A DNA stretch of 64,000 bases. Origin: Sequoia sempervirens. Its lineage: Eukaryota > Streptophyta > Pinopsida > Cupressales > Cupressaceae. Positions 60,176 through 64,000 of the stretch are shown one piece after another; the stretch's first letter is position 1; the number at the start of each line of letters is the position of its first letter. Below the pieces are notes generated by a model. That model saw only the letters and a list, made by a program, of their open reading frames with translations. It ran no database searches and was not told where the DNA came from. The position numbers and the translations under genes are program-made. The DNA lies in the NCBI GenBank assembly GCA_007258455.2, contig VDFB02000001.1, positions 17,914,162 through 17,978,161 on the forward strand, read 5' to 3'.

Positions 60176-63116
60176 CTACTTGATCCTATCATTTTCATGA
60201 TTCAAGCACCTTATTTTCTCAAGTAGAGATATTACTTGACCTTCTTGCTTACCAACATCACCAACTAATAGATCAAAAACATTAGAAATGGTAGCCAATT
60301 GTTTTTCAAGATCCTTCACCTTCTTCTCATTATCTTCAGTGAATTTGGACAAATCAAACATGACTTATATGCCTTTCCACCTTCAGATATAGAATCTTGA
60401 ATATTCTTCATATAGGTGGCTAATAGATTTTTATCCTTAGAAATTACTCCTTTTAACCAACTAAATCTTTTTCCATTAAACTCTTTCTGCAGTTTATCCA
60501 TTACTTATTTTTCAAGAGACTCAAAATTAGTACTTACAGAATTTATGAGCCTCTTTAGTTCACCGAAGGAGGAACTGGATGGATCCTTCACATGATTTGG
60601 CATAATTTTCTCTAGGACTCTAGATGCAAGACAAAAAAGTTCATTATCCTTAATGTGAGACTTCAGAATCTTCTGAGCACTGGCTTTAGCTTTGTGGAAT
60701 TGATGCAACCTTCATTATTTGAATTGGGGACAAGGTGGATAGATTGGTTGGGCCTTCAACCAATTCAAGATCAAATTCTTCCTATTGTTCGACAAAATAT
60801 TTCTTCACTTCCTTGGTAGTGTCTCTTACTTCCATTGGAATATCCTTATCTTGAACCTTTTCTTCTTCAACTTTTGGTTTGTCAATGTCTATTTCTTGAT
60901 TTCCTTTAGGAGCTTCAACTTCTTCATTGGGAATCTTCTTTTCTTTAGGTAATATAGCCTTAGGAGCTTCAGTCTCCATAGGTACTTCTGTATCTAGTAA
61001 TATCCTCAAATTTTGGATGATCAAATACATTCACATTCTCCTCATTTGCATTCACCTCTTCATTTATTAGATCAATTACAATTTCTTCAGCATTTACTTC
61101 CTCAACATTGATCTTGTTCCTAGACAAAAATACTTCTAGGATTTTTTTGGTTTCATTAGCAACAATATTAGTTTCACTAATAATAAGTTTGTTCACCCTT
61201 GTTTTGCTTTTGAATTCCTTCTTATCTTTGTGCAAGAGTGAATTCATCTCCTCAATACACATTTCCAGACATAAGTTTGCAAGAATTCTCTTTCTCATAT
61301 GTTCTTCTTCTATTATAGCAATTACTCTTCTTTCCTCCAAAACATCATATGGACTCTTGGGTGAACTAGACATAATTTCAACAAGAACTTTATTGAAAAT
61401 ATCCAGATGTTTTATTGTTGTCTCCTTAAGAATTTTTTGACCTGATTTATCAAAATTTTCATACCATTTGCAAAGAGGCTTGAGGTTTCCATCCTTGAAA
61501 ATAGGATTCTCAACTTCCTCAACTATCATATTTGGTATGTCAGTTTTTTCCTTCTTCTTTCTCCTTTCTTCCTCACTAGAATATTTGATCTTTGTTACCT
61601 TTGTAGCCTGAGTGTTGGTAGCCTTCATTTCTTTCACTCTTTCATTTGACTTAGTTTCATCACTTTTTGAGATAGCTTCACATGTCCTTGTGCTCTTGTT
61701 CTTCTTTCTTTTACCTAAACCCTTATCTTGGGTTTGCAAAGGAACTAGCTTAGTTACAAGAGTGGATGGGGAACTTCTTGTTGATCTAATATGGGCAGAG
61801 GTTCATGTCAGATGAGCAGATTCAGTTCTTGCTAACTCTTTTCCTGCTTCATCTTCATCTCTCTTTCTTTTGGATTCTTTCAATTTTTCTATAGGGATGC
61901 CCATGTTTTTTGCAAACACTTCTACTTCTTTCCTTACTCTTTTGACTATATTTGGATTATGTCATTGATCATGCACTTTCATTCTCTATTTTTCATAAGA
62001 TCTTCCAAACCTTTCTTTTGTCAGATCTAGAGCCATGCTCAACAAATTTTCTGCATACGCTTTCAAAATGTTCTCCTCTACTCCATATCCCATAGGCATA
62101 ATCCATATTGTCTTGGGGTCAATAGCTTCCATATGGCATTGATCAATATCTACCATGAAACAAATTGTATCTTTGTACTTCTCTACAATTGAGGTTGGTA
62201 TTCTTTCTCTCACATGCATCATATTCTAAATTTTTTTTAAGTACCCCCAGAGGGTAGTATTTCGGGTCAGATGATCATCGCTTCCAAATAATATATCTCT
62301 TATTTGCACAACTATAGGCTGATTACTTTGCCAATGAACTTTCCCAACACCCAGAACCTCATTCATGAAATAGAAGAATAAACATATCAAAAAATTACCA
62401 TATTTAAAAGAGTTCTTTTTTTCCTTCTTAATCTTACCTAGATTCTCCATCAGTTGAGTTCTATGTAGCTCACACATATTGTAATCGACATTTACTTTTA
62501 CGATAGGATGCATAAATGGTCATACCAGATACTAAATTATACCAGTGGGAGTGGTAGATCTTGTAGCCAATGACCATTGATGCAAATTTCACACCTACTT
62601 CAATAATATCTTTGATTCTCATTTCCCTTCTATCCCATTGTGCACTTGTTGCATCAGTAACTATCTCATTCTTTACAGATTTCAAGATTGGTAGACCACC
62701 GGAAGAATTTAGACCTGTGATAGAACTTATAGGCTCTTTCATAATCTTGAAAGGTATATTCAACCACATGAACTTAACATGAACTTTGCTCAAAATATAT
62801 CACACCCATTCACTTTCTTCAAATATGGGAAATTTCACAAACTATGTAAACTTCTTTACTTCTAGGGTTTTGTATTCTATCTTAATAGTGAAGTCCTCTC
62901 CAATCATATGGTTTGAATACAAATTCATTATTTGAGAGCTTCCTAACTATTCAACATTGGCATGTATATAAGCCCAAATATCTTCAGTGTGCAAGACTCC
63001 ATATGGTACATAATAAAATGCACCTAGGGGCTCGGTCTCAGTAGACTTATAAGGATACCACTTGAACTTTGGGTAGGGTATATCCTTAACTTCAACTACC
63101 AATGGTGTGGCCATTT
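60176..63116 (-). pseudogene. Large element-encoded protein of unknown function, many stops
   Basis: The ATG at 63116 starts MATPLVVEVKDIPYPKFKWY. In-frame stops follow after IHANVE, KKFT and ESEWV. The text VHVKFMWLNIPFKI ... VGVKFASMVIGYKIYHS is at 62793-62560. A frameshift near 62515 leads to CELHRTQLMENLGKIKK and FFYFMNEV. After another stop come VRERIPTSIVEKYKDTICF and IWIMPMGYGVEENIL. Beyond 61740 the protein is Lys/Glu-rich, and its end (about 60700-60176) is heptad-like coiled coil (VKDLEKQLATISNVFDLL). Intact length would be about 950 residues. I recognise this only as a repeat-borne plant protein; no catalytic motif is seen. Its place after zinc knuckles in an LTR element suggests a structural or accessory role. 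Confidence 0.65.
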
Positions 63117-63818
63117 TTACAAATTCACAAATTCACCGATTTTTTGATAAATACCTTTTTTTTCATATCAAAGTTTTGATCATTGAATCTTCTTCACACT
63201 TTAATCTCACCACAACTCACCAAAATTTTGTCGAGGGATCTCCAAACTTCTTTTCTTAGAAATGCAAAGTGAAAAATGAAGGAAAGAAATAACCTTTTTA
63301 TTGTTCACATAACTAACCCTTTTTTTCACAATAAATGATTTTACCCTAATTCATCCAGTTACCTTGTTTCCATGCACTGAGACAGATAATTCTTCTATAG
63401 ATCTCCAATACTGTATGATCCTATCTCCAATTGGTTGAAAAAATTTTGAACAACATCTATGCACTCACTAGACTTATCCACATTCTGGTGCCAGTTACCA
63501 ATAGGGGGTTAAGATATTTTCTTGATAGCTCCCCTTAGGCCAAAGGCCTAAAACTAATTCCCAGAGGAATTACTAGAAGTAGATTTCAGTGTAGGCACAT
63601 TTCCTTCAATAGAGGGATCCTTCTTCACCCATTTCTTCTTCATTTTCCTCTTGATTACATTTTTAGTGACTTTTCCTTTTCCCTTAACATCCTACTGCAT
63701 GTTTTTTTTAATTGGACCTCTTCTTCTCTAATAGAATTTAGTAGTAATTTTTTTTGTAGTTGTAACACACAACATTTCTCTTTCCAGACCTACTATTCCA
63801 CTATTTTTTTCTTGATCT

Positions 63819-63938
63819 GAATTGGTTAGCAATATTCCCAAATCTATTGCATGCATAGCATCTGACATCTCTATGAAAGTTTTTCATCATAGTTCTACAT
63901 TCACTTTAATTATGACCAAAATTATTACAATTAAAGCA
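63819..63938 (-). pseudogene. Two worn CCHC zinc knuckles (gag end)
   Basis: Knuckle 1 (63938-63897) reads CFNCNNFGHN-stop-SEC, with correct C-x2-C-x4-H-x4-C spacing but a TAA inside. Knuckle 2 (63860-63819) reads CYACNRFGNIANQF, where the His is Asn and the last Cys is Phe. Paired knuckles mark the nucleocapsid end of gag. They are followed on this strand by stop-rich sequence up to the large ORF. Confidence 0.75.
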
Positions 63939-64000
63939 CTGACCTGAGAATGATGGTCCTCTTGGATTCATCTACTTGTACATTAAGAAGCCATATGACC

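Larger units (their letters stand above)
58589..64000 (-). mobile_element. LTR element with zinc knuckles and a long coiled-coil ORF, runs off the window
   Basis: The 3' LTR is 58589-59857, followed by a purine tract and then an interior reading leftward. It begins within the leader of the second family F element, whose sequence is broken after GATGATAA, so it inserted later. It carries two worn CCHC knuckles (63819-63938) and a decayed large ORF (60176-63116). No polymerase or integrase lies between these. The 5' part is outside the window, so autonomy cannot be judged fully. Confidence 0.72.

Noticed and set aside
61108..61440. Plus-strand hydrophobic ORF resembling a membrane protein
   Set aside because: It is the antisense of the Lys/Glu-rich part of the large minus-strand pseudogene, and such antisense frames look hydrophobic by codon complementarity.
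1..64000. CRISPR arrays, bacterial operons, phage or defence systems
   Set aside because: No short evenly spaced repeats with unique spacers and no ribosome-binding-site-linked gene clusters were seen; the sequence is plant nuclear repeat DNA.

Overview
This is plant nuclear DNA made almost entirely of nested LTR retrotransposons, with one broken host gene. It is AT-rich. The host-derived gene is a plant-type (CYP71-clan, CYP76-like) cytochrome P450, and the elements use plant-style primer-binding sites. The repeat density, the very long intergenic repeats and the kind of element proteins suggest a gymnosperm (conifer-like) genome. That assignment is inference, not a species call. I see no intact host gene, no tRNA or rRNA gene, no CRISPR array and nothing bacterial.

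Layout, left to right. (1) 1-7168: an LTR of a repeat family called family F here, minus orientation. It is split by a plus-strand element at 224-5496 that carries gag and protease but no polymerase (1.5-kb LTRs, perfect GGTAG target duplication). (2) 7169-9850: non-coding DNA with two direct repeat copies. (3) 9851-24737: a plus-oriented, diverged family F relative inserted in the second of those copies. It is itself split by a non-coding element at 12229-20862 with 3.56-kb LTRs, a 1.5-kb interior and a perfect AAATG duplication. (4) 25516-27122: a minus-strand P450 pseudogene with one recognisable intron, a frameshift and three in-frame stops. (5) 30344-42117: a minus-oriented non-coding LTR element in the rare arrangement LTR-interior-LTR-interior-LTR. 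A Ty1/copia element (35256-40429, plus strand) sits in the second interior. (6) 42338-42825: a fossil of Ty3/gypsy reverse transcriptase and RNase H. (7) 45776-53683: a complete family F element on the minus strand with a perfect ACTAG duplication. (8) 53728-58588: a second minus-strand family F copy, cut at its 5' side by (9), an element running from 58589 past the right edge. Element (9) carries zinc knuckles and a long decayed coiled-coil ORF.

How it fits together: only the copia element encodes a recognisable full polymerase set (protease, integrase, RT, RNase H), and it is broken by four stops and two frameshifts. All the other elements lack a visible polymerase in the parts present here and would have depended on enzymes supplied in trans. 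Family F is the most unusual: an acidic ORF made of about a dozen degenerate 20-30-residue repeats, then a protease-like region, a G-patch-like segment and a GHxTxxC motif. Its LTRs and leader carry many copies of one imperfect palindrome of about 32 nt. All boundaries were read by eye from LTR-LTR comparison, TG...CA ends, primer-binding sites, purine tracts and target duplications; no database search was run.
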